64,000 nt of DNA from Clostridiaceae bacterium (GTDB taxonomy: Bacteria; Bacillota; Clostridia; Oscillospirales; Acutalibacteraceae), in the NCBI GenBank assembly GCA_904501755.1, contig CAJGBV010000008.1, positions 8,046 to 72,045 on the forward strand, given 5' to 3'. The notes below the pieces were generated by a model that saw nothing but the letters and a program-made list of their open reading frames with translations, was not told the origin of the DNA and ran no database searches. The position numbers and the translations under genes are program-made. Shown in pieces: positions 33,185 to 42,561 of this stretch (the stretch's first letter is position 1; each line of letters opens with the position of its first letter).

Positions 33185-34027
33185 TTATATCTCCTTTTCA
33201 GCAAGACGCTTTGCAAAATCCGCAAGCTCGTCTTTACTATAGAACTCAATGGTAAGGGTACCCTTACCGCCCTTGCCTGTTTTTACGGTAACAGGACGGC
33301 GTAATGCCTCCCTAAGAGAAAGCTCAACCTCTTTGTGAAATTTATTAACCTTAGTTTCGGGTTTTTTCACAGACTCTTTTTTCTTAGCCATTGCTTCAAG
33401 TGTTCGAACCGATGCACCCTCAAGAGCCGCTTTAAACATTATCTGCTGTTTTTCGCCCTCGCTTGATAAAAGTGCTCTGGCGTGACCTGCGGTAATTTTG
33501 CCCTCACGCAGTGCTGCCAACATATCTGCAGGAAGCTTTAAAAGTCGCAGAGCATTGGTAACAGCCGCACGGGATTTGCCAACTCTGTCGGCTGCCTCCT
33601 CCTGTGTTATGGAGAATTTTTCAATAAGTGCCGAATAACCAAGAGCCTCTTCATAAGGATTTAAATCCTCACGCTGAAGATTTTCAATAAGGGCGGCTTC
33701 AGCGGCAGTCTGCTCATCCATAGCCTTTACAATAACAGGAACACGAAAAAGACCTGCAATACGACTTGCACGCCATCTGCGTTCACCCGCGATTATCTCA
33801 TATCTTCCGCTGAGCATAGGACGGACAACAATAGGCTGTAAAAGTCCGTGCTTTTCAATACTGTTTGCAAGTTCGTTTAAAGCCTCCTCGTCAAAATCCT
33901 TTCGAGGCTGCTGACTGTTTGGCTCAATTTCACTTATTTCTATTTCAATAAGACCGCCGTTATCTATTGCATTTTCATCAAGTACAGAGGTAAAGCCTCT
34001 GCCAAGTCCGCCTTTTTTAACTGCCAT
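33185..34027 (-). CDS. parB: Chromosome partition protein ParB (Spo0J)
   Basis: 280 residues. N-terminal CTPase/ParB domain with PRKDFDEEALNELANSI, GRYEIIAGERRWRAS and ENLQREDLNPYEEA; a central HTH (SITQEEAADRVGKSRAAVTNALRLL); a C-terminal dimer domain. It loads at parS and spreads as a CTP clamp. Two exact parS sites lie at 51.8 kb. It is separated from parA by a tandem repeat array rather than the usual tight overlap. Confidence 0.96.
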   Translation of the reverse strand: MAVKKGGLGRGFTSVLDENAIDNGGLIEIEISEIEPNSQQPRKDFDEEALNELANSIEKHGLLQPIVVRPMLSGRYEIIAGERRWRASRIAGLFRVPVIVKAMDEQTAAEAALIENLQREDLNPYEEALGYSALIEKFSITQEEAADRVGKSRAAVTNALRLLKLPADMLAALREGKITAGHARALLSSEGEKQQIMFKAALEGASVRTLEAMAKKKESVKKPETKVNKFHKEVELSLREALRRPVTVKTGKGGKGTLTIEFYSKDELADFAKRLAEKEI

Positions 34028-34046
34028 ATTTTTTCGTCCTTTCTAT

Positions 34047-34143
34047 TCCCTAAATCCTAGTCCCTAGTCCCTAAATCCTAGTCCCTAGTCCCTAAATCCT
34101 AGTCCCTAGTCCCTAAATCCTAGTCCCTAGTCCCTAAATCCTA
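34047..34143. repeat. 4.6 perfect copies of a 21-base repeat (three heptamers)
   Basis: Unit TCCCTAAATCCTAGTCCCTAG, copies at 34047, 34068, 34089, 34110 and a partial at 34131. On the minus strand each unit is TAGGGAC-TAGGGAC-TAGGATT in some order, i.e. three heptamers of the family also seen at 18385. The last copy contains the parA stop codon (34141-34143) and the array fills the parA-parB gap. Confidence 0.95.
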
Positions 34144-34905
34144 CTTATTTCTCTTTAAAAATTCCTTCGCTAAATTATTATACGCTTCTGCACCTTTATT
34201 TCTTTTATCATAATACTGTATAGGCATACCATAGCTTGGTGCTTCAGAAAGTCTGACGGCACGAGGAATGGCTGTAGCATAAAGCTTGTTACCAAGGAAT
34301 TTCTTAATTTCGGCAACAACCTGACCTGTAAGGTTAAGTCTGCCGTCGTACATAGTCAGCACAACTCCCTCAAGCTCTAAGGTGGGATTATAAAGTCTTT
34401 TCACCTGACGGATAGACGCCATAAGTTGAGAAAGACCTTCCATTGCATAATATTCACACTGCATTGGTACAAGGACGGTATCACTTGCCACAAGAGCATT
34501 AACAGGCACAAGACCAAAAGAGGGTGGACAGTCAATAAAAATATAATCATAATTTTCTCTTACCGCTGCAAGTGACATTTTAAGCTGATTATGGCGGTTT
34601 TCAATTTCCACCATTTCCACCTCTGCTGCCGCAAGATTCATATCAGCAGGAATAATATCAACATTTTTAAACTGAGTTTTAATTACGGCTTCCCCCGCAG
34701 AGTAAGCGCCTATAAGTAGACCGTACGAAGACTTTAAAATAGCCCGTTTATTTATTCCGTAACCGCTTGTGGAATTTCCCTGTGGGTCACAGTCAATAAG
34801 CAGAACCTTTTTACCCATAATACCCAAAGCGGATACAAGATTTACCGCCGTTGTGGTTTTACCCACACCGCCTTTTTGATTAACAACAGCAATTACTTTT
34901 CCCAA
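34141..34905 (-). CDS. parA: Chromosome partition ATPase ParA (Soj)
   Basis: 254 residues. Deviant Walker A NQKGGVGKTT at residue 9, LLIDCDPQGN, and Walker B YDYIFIDCPP. It works with ParB in origin segregation and in Firmicutes also tunes DnaA activity. The start is TTG at 34905 with GGGGTGA upstream; no ATG is available near the conserved N-terminus. The TAG stop lies within the adjacent repeat array. Confidence 0.95.
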   Translation of the reverse strand: MGKVIAVVNQKGGVGKTTTAVNLVSALGIMGKKVLLIDCDPQGNSTSGYGINKRAILKSSYGLLIGAYSAGEAVIKTQFKNVDIIPADMNLAAAEVEMVEIENRHNQLKMSLAAVRENYDYIFIDCPPSFGLVPVNALVASDTVLVPMQCEYYAMEGLSQLMASIRQVKRLYNPTLELEGVVLTMYDGRLNLTGQVVAEIKKFLGNKLYATAIPRAVRLSEAPSYGMPIQYYDKRNKGAEAYNNLAKEFLKRNK

Positions 34906-34935
34906 AGCTTTTCACCCCAGTACATTAATATAATC

Positions 34936-34964
34936 ATTATACCAAATATTAAAAGAAAAAACAA
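34936..34964 (-). promoter_or_regulatory. Promoter of parA
   Basis: On the minus strand TTGTTT (34959-34964), 17-base spacer, TATAAT (34936-34941). The -35 box is weak. Confidence 0.6.
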
Positions 34965-34971
34965 TCTATAA

Positions 34972-35000
34972 TTGAATTGTAAACAAATTTATGTTATTAT
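34972..35000 (+). promoter_or_regulatory. Promoter of the lipoprotein gene, divergent from parA
   Basis: TTGAAT (34972-34977), 17-base spacer, TATTAT (34995-35000). Confidence 0.6.
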
Positions 35001-35020
35001 AGATTTAAGGAGTGATAGAT

Positions 35021-35464
35021 ATGAAAAGGATTATAACCTTTATTTTATGTATAACAATGTTTTTTTTACTTTGCGGTTGCGGTGCAGGAAGCTATCATAA
35101 GGCAACTGACGGTGATTTAACCGTTAGCCTTCCCGAAAAAACAGAAAGCGAAAAGACCGTTTCTGCCGAAGTAGAGGCACTAAAAGGCAAGTGGACACTT
35201 GTTTCCATAATAAACGACGGCGAAACCGTTGCCTATAAGGATTCCTATTATGAATTCAGAGAAAGCGGAAAAATTAAAATCAAGCTTGAAAAAGACACCG
35301 CAATGGGTACATTTTCTGTAACCGATAAAGAGCTGACCATAAAAAGCGGCAACAGTGTGTTTAAAATAACCTATGTGCTTGAAGGTGATACCCTCACCCT
35401 TACCGACCAGGATAACGATATCCATAATCTTGTAAGAGTAAAGGAAGAAACACCTAATTCCTAA
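35021..35464 (+). CDS. Lipocalin-like lipoprotein of unknown function
   Basis: 147 residues from the ATG at 35021 (AAGGAG ribosome site; the in-frame GTG at 35012 lies in that site). Signal peptide ends in lipobox LLCGCG. The mature domain, KGKWTLVSIINDGE followed by GKIKIKLEKDTAMGTFSVTDKEL and YVLEGDTLTLTD, is a small beta barrel like lipocalin-like domains in clostridial lipoproteins. The ligand is unknown. The stop codon is inside a heptamer-type repeat remnant. Confidence 0.75.
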   Translation: MKRIITFILCITMFFLLCGCGAGSYHKATDGDLTVSLPEKTESEKTVSAEVEALKGKWTLVSIINDGETVAYKDSYYEFRESGKIKIKLEKDTAMGTFSVTDKELTIKSGNSVFKITYVLEGDTLTLTDQDNDIHNLVRVKEETPNS

Positions 35465-35484
35465 TCCCTAAATCCTATTCGCTA

Positions 35485-35515
35485 AAAAAACCATCTGCTT
35501 TGCAGATGGTTTTTT
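35485..35515. terminator. Bidirectional terminator
   Basis: AAAAACCATCTGC / GCAGATGGTTTTT stem with a 3-base loop between the convergent lipoprotein and alarmone-synthetase genes. Confidence 0.9.
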
Positions 35516-35516
35516 A

Positions 35517-36194
35517 TCATTTATGTACCGTTTCTCTGAGCTTATCCATTTTTTCGTCAAGCTTTGCGCTAAGTGTTGCACAATCAAGCAGCTCCTGTGC
35601 CATTTCCTCGGTAAACTCGGTATCCTTTTTATATCTGAGCTGATGCTCAAGACTTGCCCAGAAGTCCATTGCTATAGTGCGAAGCTGAATTTCTACCTTC
35701 ATATACCTTTTTTCCTTTGCAAGAAAAATGGGTACAGCCACAATAAGATGCAAACTTCTGTATCCGTTTGGCTTGGGGTTTGCAATATAATCCTTTTTCT
35801 CAATAAGCTTTATATCATCCTGCTTTAAAAGTGCTTCGGCAAGTTCATAAACATCCTTTGGAAAAGAGCAAACCACCCTTACACCCGCAACATCGCTAAG
35901 GTTTTCTTCAATGGACTCTGCACCAAAAGGCTTATCCATTCTTTTAAGCTTTTCCTTTATACTTTCATAGCTTTTCAGCCTTGTTTTAATGCTGTTAATA
36001 GGGTTTCTGTCAAACTGAAGAGAAAATTCCTCATTAAGTACATTGAACTTTGTTTCAATTTCCATCATAGCACATTTATAATATGCCATAAGAGTGTTAT
36101 AATTTTCAAGCTTTTCTTTGCCCCATTCCTCAAAGGTGGAATCGAGAAAATTGCCTATTCGGCTGAGCATTGCAGAATCAATTTTCGGGAACAT
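35517..36194 (-). CDS. Small alarmone synthetase (RelQ/YjbM-like GTP pyrophosphokinase)
   Basis: 225 residues containing only the RelA/SpoT synthetase domain: DVAGVRVVCSF, KDYIANPKPNGYRSLHLIV, VEIQLRTIAMDFWASLEHQLRYK. There is no HD hydrolase or TGS/ACT domain, so it is a single-domain (p)ppGpp synthetase. Its start overlaps the upstream AI-2E permease gene by 17 bases, so the two are coupled. Confidence 0.92.
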   Translation of the reverse strand: MFPKIDSAMLSRIGNFLDSTFEEWGKEKLENYNTLMAYYKCAMMEIETKFNVLNEEFSLQFDRNPINSIKTRLKSYESIKEKLKRMDKPFGAESIEENLSDVAGVRVVCSFPKDVYELAEALLKQDDIKLIEKKDYIANPKPNGYRSLHLIVAVPIFLAKEKRYMKVEIQLRTIAMDFWASLEHQLRYKKDTEFTEEMAQELLDCATLSAKLDEKMDKLRETVHK

Positions 36195-37296
36195 CGCTTA
36201 ACTCCTTTTTGTTGTTTATGTCGTCTTTCACAATCTTAAATATAGCGGCTGTAAGAGGAACGAAAATAAGCATTCCCGTAATACCGAACACACCGCCGCC
36301 CACAGTAACTGCGGCAAGTACCCAAATAGCAGGAAGTCCTATAGAGGTGCCTACAACCTTGGGATAAATAAGATTACCCTCAAGCTGCTGAAGTACCACA
36401 ATATATATAACAAAGATAAGAGCTTTTATAGGGTCCTCGGTAAGTATCATAAAGGCACCTATACCTGCACCGAAGAATGCACCCACAATGGGAATAAGTG
36501 CCGTAAGAGCAATAAGCGCACCTATCATTGTAGCGTATGGCATTTTGAGAATAAGCATACCTACCGTGCAAAGCACACCTAAAATAACCGCCTCAATACA
36601 CTGTCCCACAATATAACGGTGGAAGCTGTCATTGAATACTTTAAGTCCATATTTCAGCTTTTTGTAAATGTTTTCCTTAAGATAATGCTTTAATACCTTT
36701 TTACCCTGTCTTAACAGCTTGTTTTTGCCAAGCAGGAAGTAAATTGCAAAAATAAGACTTAAAAATCCCGTAACAATACCCGAGAAAACGGCGGTAACAG
36801 AGGTAATAAGAATTCCCACAACATTGCCCACACCGGTAGAGGCAACTCCCACAATACCTGCTATTTTCTCCTGCCAGTTAATTGCCTTAAGTGCGGCAAT
36901 AACCTCGTCGGAAATGAATTCCACCTTGCTGAGTCGTGTAATACCATCAGCTATCGCAGTAGGCAGTTTTTCAATAAGCACCTGAATACAGGAAATAAAC
37001 TGGGGCACAACAAGACCGATAACAAGAGCAATAACCGCAAGTACGGTAAGGAACGCTCCTATCATACAAACGGGACGTCTTGATTTTATCGACCACTTTT
37101 TCTTTGACTTAACAAAATAATGACGCTCGTAAAATGACATTATAATATTAACAAGATATGCAATGACAAAGCCGATAATAATGGGAGCAGATGCACCAAG
37201 TATTGCTACCGATACCTTATCCCAATAGCTTATACATAAATAAAGAAGAAAAACAGAAAAACCAAGCTTAAACAAAAGCTTCCAGTTAAAATTCAT
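36178..37296 (-). CDS. AI-2E family (PF01594) permease
   Basis: 372 residues with about eight membrane spans and the family's central and C-terminal motifs (YIVGQCIEAVILGVLCTVGM, ALIPIVGAFFGAGIGA, QQLEGNLIYPKVVG, PAIWVLAAVTVGGGVFGITG). Members export autoinducer-2 in enterobacteria, but Firmicute relatives include Na+/H+ antiporters and uncharacterised exporters, so the substrate is open. The N-terminus has no cleavable signal. A possible single-copy heptamer (TAGGGAC) lies upstream. Confidence 0.88.
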   Translation of the reverse strand: MNFNWKLLFKLGFSVFLLYLCISYWDKVSVAILGASAPIIIGFVIAYLVNIIMSFYERHYFVKSKKKWSIKSRRPVCMIGAFLTVLAVIALVIGLVVPQFISCIQVLIEKLPTAIADGITRLSKVEFISDEVIAALKAINWQEKIAGIVGVASTGVGNVVGILITSVTAVFSGIVTGFLSLIFAIYFLLGKNKLLRQGKKVLKHYLKENIYKKLKYGLKVFNDSFHRYIVGQCIEAVILGVLCTVGMLILKMPYATMIGALIALTALIPIVGAFFGAGIGAFMILTEDPIKALIFVIYIVVLQQLEGNLIYPKVVGTSIGLPAIWVLAAVTVGGGVFGITGMLIFVPLTAAIFKIVKDDINNKKELSDVPEN

Positions 37297-37396
37297 TAAT
37301 TACACCACCATAACCAATATATATTATCATTATAATATTAAATCGTATAATTATCAATAAATAGTTTGTAAATATTTTTATTTAGTGTCCCTAAAC

Positions 37397-37432
37397 AAAA
37401 ACCATCGCACTCTTCGGAGTGCGATGGTTTTG
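37397..37432 (-). terminator. Terminator of the GH16-containing protein gene
   Basis: CCATCGCACTC / GAGTGCGATGG stem with TTCG tetraloop; T-rich tail on the minus strand. Confidence 0.9.
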
Positions 37433-37434
37433 TT

Positions 37435-40400
37435 TTAATGATAATCAATTGTTTCGCCGGCACGCTGATAAAGCTTACAAGAATAAATCTTATAGTCAAT
37501 GGGTTTTCCGCCGTTTTCTGCTATAACATCCTTTTTATCAGCATAATTACCTTCATATATAAATGTATTTGCTGAGGTAATAATAGCGTTAGATAAGCAT
37601 AGATAAGCTTCTTCGTGGAAGCACTGCATTCCCTTTGATTTTTCATAAGCATCGAGCCAGTAGTCGTTTTCAAGCTCGATATTAATCTTCCAATAAGGAT
37701 CACTTATGGGAACGCCGTTTACAACAACAGGGTCAACATACATTGCTACATATTCTTCTGTCCACTCAAAACCGTAACGATGTCTTTTACGTGCGGTTGT
37801 AAGGTCGGTACCGAATGAGTATGCAGTAGACTGTTCACCTATCATAAAGGTGTTGGTTTTGTTTGTAAACTGTGTAGTGCTGCCGCCTATCTGTACACTT
37901 GTAGAGCCGCCTCCATCAAGGCTGAACCACTTGTGAAGCTGAGGCTTAACCCCGGCAATAGGATCGCCCACATATTTTGTTACAAAACTTAAAGAACCCC
38001 AATCCCATACCTTTTCTGTTTGGCGAGTCAGTCCGAACACCTCAAAAATATCAAACTCATGATTGTTTCCGACACGCTCTTTGTAAGCCGCATCAAACTC
38101 ATACTGAGGTCTGGTCCAGTATCCAAGCCAGCTACCATAAGCAAAGGGAAGCTCTGCATCAATTTCCATATATCCATACTTAAAGGACATCTGATTCTTG
38201 GTGTTTACACATTTCGCCATAGTGTAACGAATATCATCGCCGTCAGCCGCACTATAACCATCGGCGTAATCTATTCTCAAAATCATAGCGCCGTTTTCGA
38301 TAATCCAGTTCTTGCCGCCCTTTACAATTTCATACTCGTAATCACTACCGGTAGTTTTTACAGCTGTATTGTTTGTAGAGTCGATATAATATTTACCCTC
38401 TGTGCTTGAAGCGGTGGTATCCTGCTGTAAATCGTTAAGGTCAGCAATGGAGGAAGCTCCCTCAATACCTGCAGACCACACAAGATATCTTGCGTTGGGG
38501 TCATTAGCAGACTCACCGCCCGCTAAAACATAGGTTACACTTCTGTTAACTGTGTCGGAATAAATAGTATGTTCAACACCCTTTTCGTCAACAAAGGTAA
38601 TATAACCTCTTACAATAAGGTCGTAATCATACTTTTCCTCGGTAAAGCCGTTAACGTATGTAGAGAAGGTCAATACGTGGCTGTTTTGGTTATATTCCCA
38701 GCAGTTGTTGAAATCTTTTGTTTTTCTTTCGATAACAACGCCGTTTGCGCCTTTTGTCATTCCGCCACTATAAAGCGAATTAGGTGCATACTTTTCAACT
38801 GCACCGTTTTTGTAAATAAAGCCTCTCTCGGTTATTGTATAGGTTTTTCCATCAAGCACAATGGTGTTTCCGTCAGCAGTTCCATAATTGAAATAATATC
38901 TGAGTGCCTGATTTTTGGTTGCTAATGCCGCATTCTCAGTAAGTACCGAAGCACCGCCTGCAGTAACAACTTCACCTAAATCGGTAAGAGCTATGTCAGC
39001 AAAGTAAATGGTGTTGTTTTCTCCGCTAAGGTCGGACTTTGTAACGGTCTGAGCAATGCTTATAAAAAGCTCATCATAATTAATGCTAAGTATTGTATCG
39101 TTACCGCCCTGTATGTCACTTACACTTCCGCCAAGGTCAGCGGTTACAAAGAATGTTACTTCGTTCCAGCCTGTATCACTTGTCTTGCTTATGGTATAGT
39201 CGGTAATATAGGACCTGAATAAATAAGCATTATTCTTTTGAGCTGTTGCAAGGCTGAGTGTAAGGTCGGTGTTCATTTCCTCTGCCTTATAGGAGAAGCT
39301 TACCTTATAGGTATGGCCGTCAACAACCTTGCCAAGTCTGAACATATTAGCACCCTTTGACAGTGCCGCGTTCATATTTTCAACCTTTTTGCTTTCGGTG
39401 GAAGCGACATCATCCTTGTCGTTATAATCCTTACCTGAGAGAGTATAATACTCGTCATAGCCGTAAAGGTTATACTTAAGGGCAGGCACCTGTTTGCCGT
39501 CCTTTTCTACTGTAGCAGAAACAAGTCCTTTTGCACCTGCATAAAGACCTACGTTATATCCGCTGAGAATTTCATGGCTCTTGTTAAGAAGATACTCAGC
39601 GTTATAAAGAGAAATATTGCTTGTGGGATAAAGACTGCTTTCGTATCTGTCAAAAGCTTCCTTATCGGTATACCAGTGGGTATCAACATTATTTGTTGCA
39701 GGAGCATTTAATATAGAACCAATTGCACCCTTATTAAGCTCGGCACTAAAGCCAACACCCTGAGTATAATAATTATAAGCAACGGCAGACTCGCCATCCT
39801 TTACCTCAACAAGCTTGATTTCCTTAATAATATACTCAGGAACATCTATAATCTCATAGGGATACGCGGTATAAGTAACGCCGCTGTTTGTATAGGTATA
39901 AGAAGCAACGCCGTCAACCTCAGCAAGACGTCTTGCTCTGTAACCTGCAACACATCCGTAAAAGCTTATTACAGGAAGACAATCGGTTAATTCCTCTGTT
40001 TTAAGGGTTAAAAATGCTGTTTCGTATTCACCGGTTGCACTCTTTCCTGCAATGCTTATTGAATTAGAATAAGCATTAGAATAAAGATTAGAGTGGAAAT
40101 CATTTGCACCCTTGTTTATATAATCATTAGGTCTTCCGGCAGTAATCTGAAAATATCCCGAGCCTTCCTTTGTTACCTTATAAGTAACAACGGCAGTATA
40201 GGTTGTATTGGGCTTTGCAATAAGCATATTGCCCTGTGCATCCTTAAGGGCATAGGAGCTGTTAATACCCCAACCAACGTTTGCAATCTCGCCAACCTCA
40301 CAAGGAGCCTCTTTTACATTATTAGGAGTAATATATCCTGTACCGGAGTACTGTGTAAGTCCGTCGGTTTTGGCGGGATTAAAGATACCTGCCTGACCGT

Positions 40401-41748
40401 TATAACGATTTTTAGTAAAATGCACGCCGTCTTCTTTAAAGTTAACGGTTGCCCAACCACCCTCGGTTAAGGTATTGCTGTAAGTGCCGCCTAACATATA
40501 GCCATAACCAACAGGGGCAGGGTTTGTGCTGTTATATACAGTGCTGTGTTCCTCTTTATAATCCCCGTATTTTGCATATACGTGGGCAGAAAAATCGCCG
40601 TTATCAGAGGTTGAAGGCACATTTATCTGGGCTACAGGATTGGTTAATTCTTCGTCAGAATACCAGCCCATAAAATATTTACCCTCAGGAATATTTTCGG
40701 GGATATGGTCAATGTCAATGGTCATTCCCAGGGTAACGCCCTCGGTAATAACCTTATCCTCGTCAACGCCGTTGTTATAGTGATAAACAACGCTCTTTGT
40801 AACAACCGTTTCTTCTACTGAAAAATCATCAAAGTAAATTACATCATAATTGTTTGCAGTAGCAGCACTGAAAAATACATACAAATTATTATAATCGTTT
40901 ATAGCAGACTGTGAAGCGGTAAAATAAATATTACCCTTGTACCACTCACCTGCCGCTTTGTCGGTGGATATGGTATACTTAGCATCCGAGTAATCAACTC
41001 TGAGTCCCGTTTCAGCGGCTCCTCCTGCCCAAAGGTTAGAATGACCTGTGAAAGGGGTAAGATAAACGCTGCTGTTAAGATTTTCCTTAATGTAATATCT
41101 GAAAGAAAGCTTATATGTAACCGATGCTTCAATTTTACCAAGTACGGCAGAATGTTCACGCTGTCCGTTACGAATCTCGTAAAACTCTTGTGAATCAAAA
41201 GCAGGAGCAGACTCAAAACTGTTTTTAACAAATTTGCCGTCAACTAATGTATAATAGTTATTATAGTTTGTATCCCAAGTAGAAGGCTTTGAAGTAACAA
41301 TAGAATATTGAGCATTAACATACTTAAGCGATTTGTGTCCACTGTATGCCATTTCACCGCTTGGCTGAACCGCCATAGATTTTATAGCATAGTTATTACC
41401 CGGGTCAAAAGCATAGTTTTCAAAGCTCAAAACAGGGTTATTATAGGCATAAACTGTTACATTCTCACCGTTTATATTCTTTGGAGGAGCAATGTATTCC
41501 TCCGCAGACAATGACCAATAATAGTCAGAGCCTCTTTTAGCAGTAAGACTGTCATATTCAATTTCAGCATTATCCTCATAATACTCGAACCACTCTTTTT
41601 CACCCTCAATATAGGTGACAGAGTAAAGGCCAAAAAGGTCGCCGATATTTTCCTCAGTGTCGTCCTTGCCCTCATTCACAGCAATAACGCTGAAAGAAAC
41701 GCTGAGAAGAACACAAAAGGAAAGAATTATACACAATAATTTTTTCAA
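37435..41748 (-). CDS. Giant secreted multidomain protein with C-terminal GH16 domain
   Basis: About 1437 residues from the TTG at 41748 (AAGGAGA ribosome site); the longer TTG frame at 41781 overlaps the promoter -10. A signal peptide (KKLLCIILSFCVLLSVSFSVIAV) is followed by beta-sandwich carbohydrate-binding-like modules, one InlB-type repeat (YFMGWYSDEELT), a second beta module set, a conserved ~130-residue domain shared with the neighbouring giant protein (GFIYKNGAVEKYAP, TFSTYVNGFTEEKYD), and a C-terminal GH16 fold with HEFDIFE, the ExDxxE catalytic motif. It probably cleaves beta-glucan or a similar polysaccharide. No LPXTG, SLH or dockerin is visible. Confidence 0.82.
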   Translation of the reverse strand: MKKLLCIILSFCVLLSVSFSVIAVNEGKDDTEENIGDLFGLYSVTYIEGEKEWFEYYEDNAEIEYDSLTAKRGSDYYWSLSAEEYIAPPKNINGENVTVYAYNNPVLSFENYAFDPGNNYAIKSMAVQPSGEMAYSGHKSLKYVNAQYSIVTSKPSTWDTNYNNYYTLVDGKFVKNSFESAPAFDSQEFYEIRNGQREHSAVLGKIEASVTYKLSFRYYIKENLNSSVYLTPFTGHSNLWAGGAAETGLRVDYSDAKYTISTDKAAGEWYKGNIYFTASQSAINDYNNLYVFFSAATANNYDVIYFDDFSVEETVVTKSVVYHYNNGVDEDKVITEGVTLGMTIDIDHIPENIPEGKYFMGWYSDEELTNPVAQINVPSTSDNGDFSAHVYAKYGDYKEEHSTVYNSTNPAPVGYGYMLGGTYSNTLTEGGWATVNFKEDGVHFTKNRYNGQAGIFNPAKTDGLTQYSGTGYITPNNVKEAPCEVGEIANVGWGINSSYALKDAQGNMLIAKPNTTYTAVVTYKVTKEGSGYFQITAGRPNDYINKGANDFHSNLYSNAYSNSISIAGKSATGEYETAFLTLKTEELTDCLPVISFYGCVAGYRARRLAEVDGVASYTYTNSGVTYTAYPYEIIDVPEYIIKEIKLVEVKDGESAVAYNYYTQGVGFSAELNKGAIGSILNAPATNNVDTHWYTDKEAFDRYESSLYPTSNISLYNAEYLLNKSHEILSGYNVGLYAGAKGLVSATVEKDGKQVPALKYNLYGYDEYYTLSGKDYNDKDDVASTESKKVENMNAALSKGANMFRLGKVVDGHTYKVSFSYKAEEMNTDLTLSLATAQKNNAYLFRSYITDYTISKTSDTGWNEVTFFVTADLGGSVSDIQGGNDTILSINYDELFISIAQTVTKSDLSGENNTIYFADIALTDLGEVVTAGGASVLTENAALATKNQALRYYFNYGTADGNTIVLDGKTYTITERGFIYKNGAVEKYAPNSLYSGGMTKGANGVVIERKTKDFNNCWEYNQNSHVLTFSTYVNGFTEEKYDYDLIVRGYITFVDEKGVEHTIYSDTVNRSVTYVLAGGESANDPNARYLVWSAGIEGASSIADLNDLQQDTTASSTEGKYYIDSTNNTAVKTTGSDYEYEIVKGGKNWIIENGAMILRIDYADGYSAADGDDIRYTMAKCVNTKNQMSFKYGYMEIDAELPFAYGSWLGYWTRPQYEFDAAYKERVGNNHEFDIFEVFGLTRQTEKVWDWGSLSFVTKYVGDPIAGVKPQLHKWFSLDGGGSTSVQIGGSTTQFTNKTNTFMIGEQSTAYSFGTDLTTARKRHRYGFEWTEEYVAMYVDPVVVNGVPISDPYWKINIELENDYWLDAYEKSKGMQCFHEEAYLCLSNAIITSANTFIYEGNYADKKDVIAENGGKPIDYKIYSCKLYQRAGETIDYH

Positions 41749-41780
41749 AAGTAACACTCTCCTTTTTATACTTTTGAACA

Positions 41781-41809
41781 ATTATACCATATTTTTGTAA
41801 TTTAGTCAA
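41781..41809 (-). promoter_or_regulatory. Promoter of the GH16-containing protein gene
   Basis: On the minus strand TTGACT (41804-41809), 17-base spacer, TATAAT (41781-41786). Confidence 0.82.
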
Positions 41810-41840
41810 TTAAAATTAGGGAATAAGGATTAGTTTATTC

Positions 41841-41861
41841 GGGCGGATAATTTATCCGCCC
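41841..41861. repeat. REP palindrome downstream of the RAYT gene
   Basis: GGGCGGATAA-T-TTATCCGCCC followed by CTACGG; perfect 10-bp arms. Confidence 0.9.
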
Positions 41862-41900
41862 CTACGGTGTTCAACCCATATTTACGGCTACGGTGTACAA

Positions 41901-42398
41901 TTAATCAACATATAATTTATCCAATTCCCATTTAACAGGATTGTTTTCAATGTATTTATATATTTCATCATAATCCTTTTGATTTCGTATAATGTGGTCG
42001 TAAAAGGAACGCTGCCATATTTGTTTATCAAATGGTGGTATTTTTCCATCCTTTACTAATTGTATATATTTACCGGTCGAATTTCTTTTAAACGCACGAA
42101 CAATATCTGATATCGTAGGGGAGGATAATTTATCCTCCCGTTTATCGTCATAAATATTTATAATAGCATGAAAATGATTCGGCATAACAACATATATAGG
42201 TGACTCTACACCGTCATACCGCTTTATCGTTTCAAGAAAGGCTTGTTCGACCAATCGGGCGGATAATCTATCCGCCCCTACAAGTGAAAATAGTTTTTCC
42301 TTGTTTTTGGTACATATTGTTATAAAATATGAGCCTGACTGACCATAATCAAAATCCTTTAATCGTATAGTTTTTCGTTTCGGATATGTGTTTTTCAT
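41901..42398 (-). CDS. REP-associated tyrosine transposase (RAYT, Y1 HUH family)
   Basis: 165 residues. FITICTKNKEKLFS start, the HUH-type motif VVMPNHFHAII, and a tyrosine in QRSFYDHIIRNQKDYDEIYKYI identify a single-domain Y1 transposase of the RAYT group. Identical or near-identical REP palindromes lie on both sides (41841, 42464). Two more are inside the coding sequence, in frame: one encodes REDKLSS (42119-42139), the other VGADRLSAR (42257-42277). RAYTs nick REP hairpins and are thought to spread them. The frame is intact. Confidence 0.92.
   Translation of the reverse strand: MKNTYPKRKTIRLKDFDYGQSGSYFITICTKNKEKLFSLVGADRLSARLVEQAFLETIKRYDGVESPIYVVMPNHFHAIINIYDDKREDKLSSPTISDIVRAFKRNSTGKYIQLVKDGKIPPFDKQIWQRSFYDHIIRNQKDYDEIYKYIENNPVKWELDKLYVD
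42119..42139. repeat. REP palindrome inside the RAYT gene (GGGAGG class)
   Basis: GGGAGGATAA-T-TTATCCTCCC, perfect arms, with GTAG head on the plus strand. Confidence 0.95.
42257..42277. repeat. REP palindrome inside the RAYT gene (GGGCGG class)
   Basis: GGGCGGATAA-T-CTATCCGCCC, one mismatch, CCTAC tail on the plus strand, i.e. opposite in orientation to the copy at 42119. Confidence 0.95.
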
Positions 42399-42463
42399 AT
42401 TATCACCAAATTAATTATATATTAATATGGGATTTTTAACAATATATTTTTATGGTTGCAAAC

Positions 42464-42484
42464 GGGCGGATAATTTATCCGCCC
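42464..42484. repeat. REP palindrome upstream of the RAYT gene
   Basis: GGGCGGATAA-T-TTATCCGCCC, perfect arms, followed by CTACGAATGTTCAA. Confidence 0.95.
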
Positions 42485-42510
42485 CTACGAATGTTCAATA
42501 ATTATTACGG

Positions 42511-42560
42511 CTAAATCCTAGTCCCTAAAAAAAGAACTCGCTTACGCGAGTTCTTTTTTT
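42511..42560 (-). terminator. Heptamer remnant and terminator of the second giant protein gene
   Basis: At 42511-42527, minus-strand TAGGGAC-TAGGATT-TAG; at 42534-42553 an 8-bp stem GAACTCGC / GCGAGTTC flanked by A and T tracts. Confidence 0.85.
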
Positions 42561-42561
42561 A

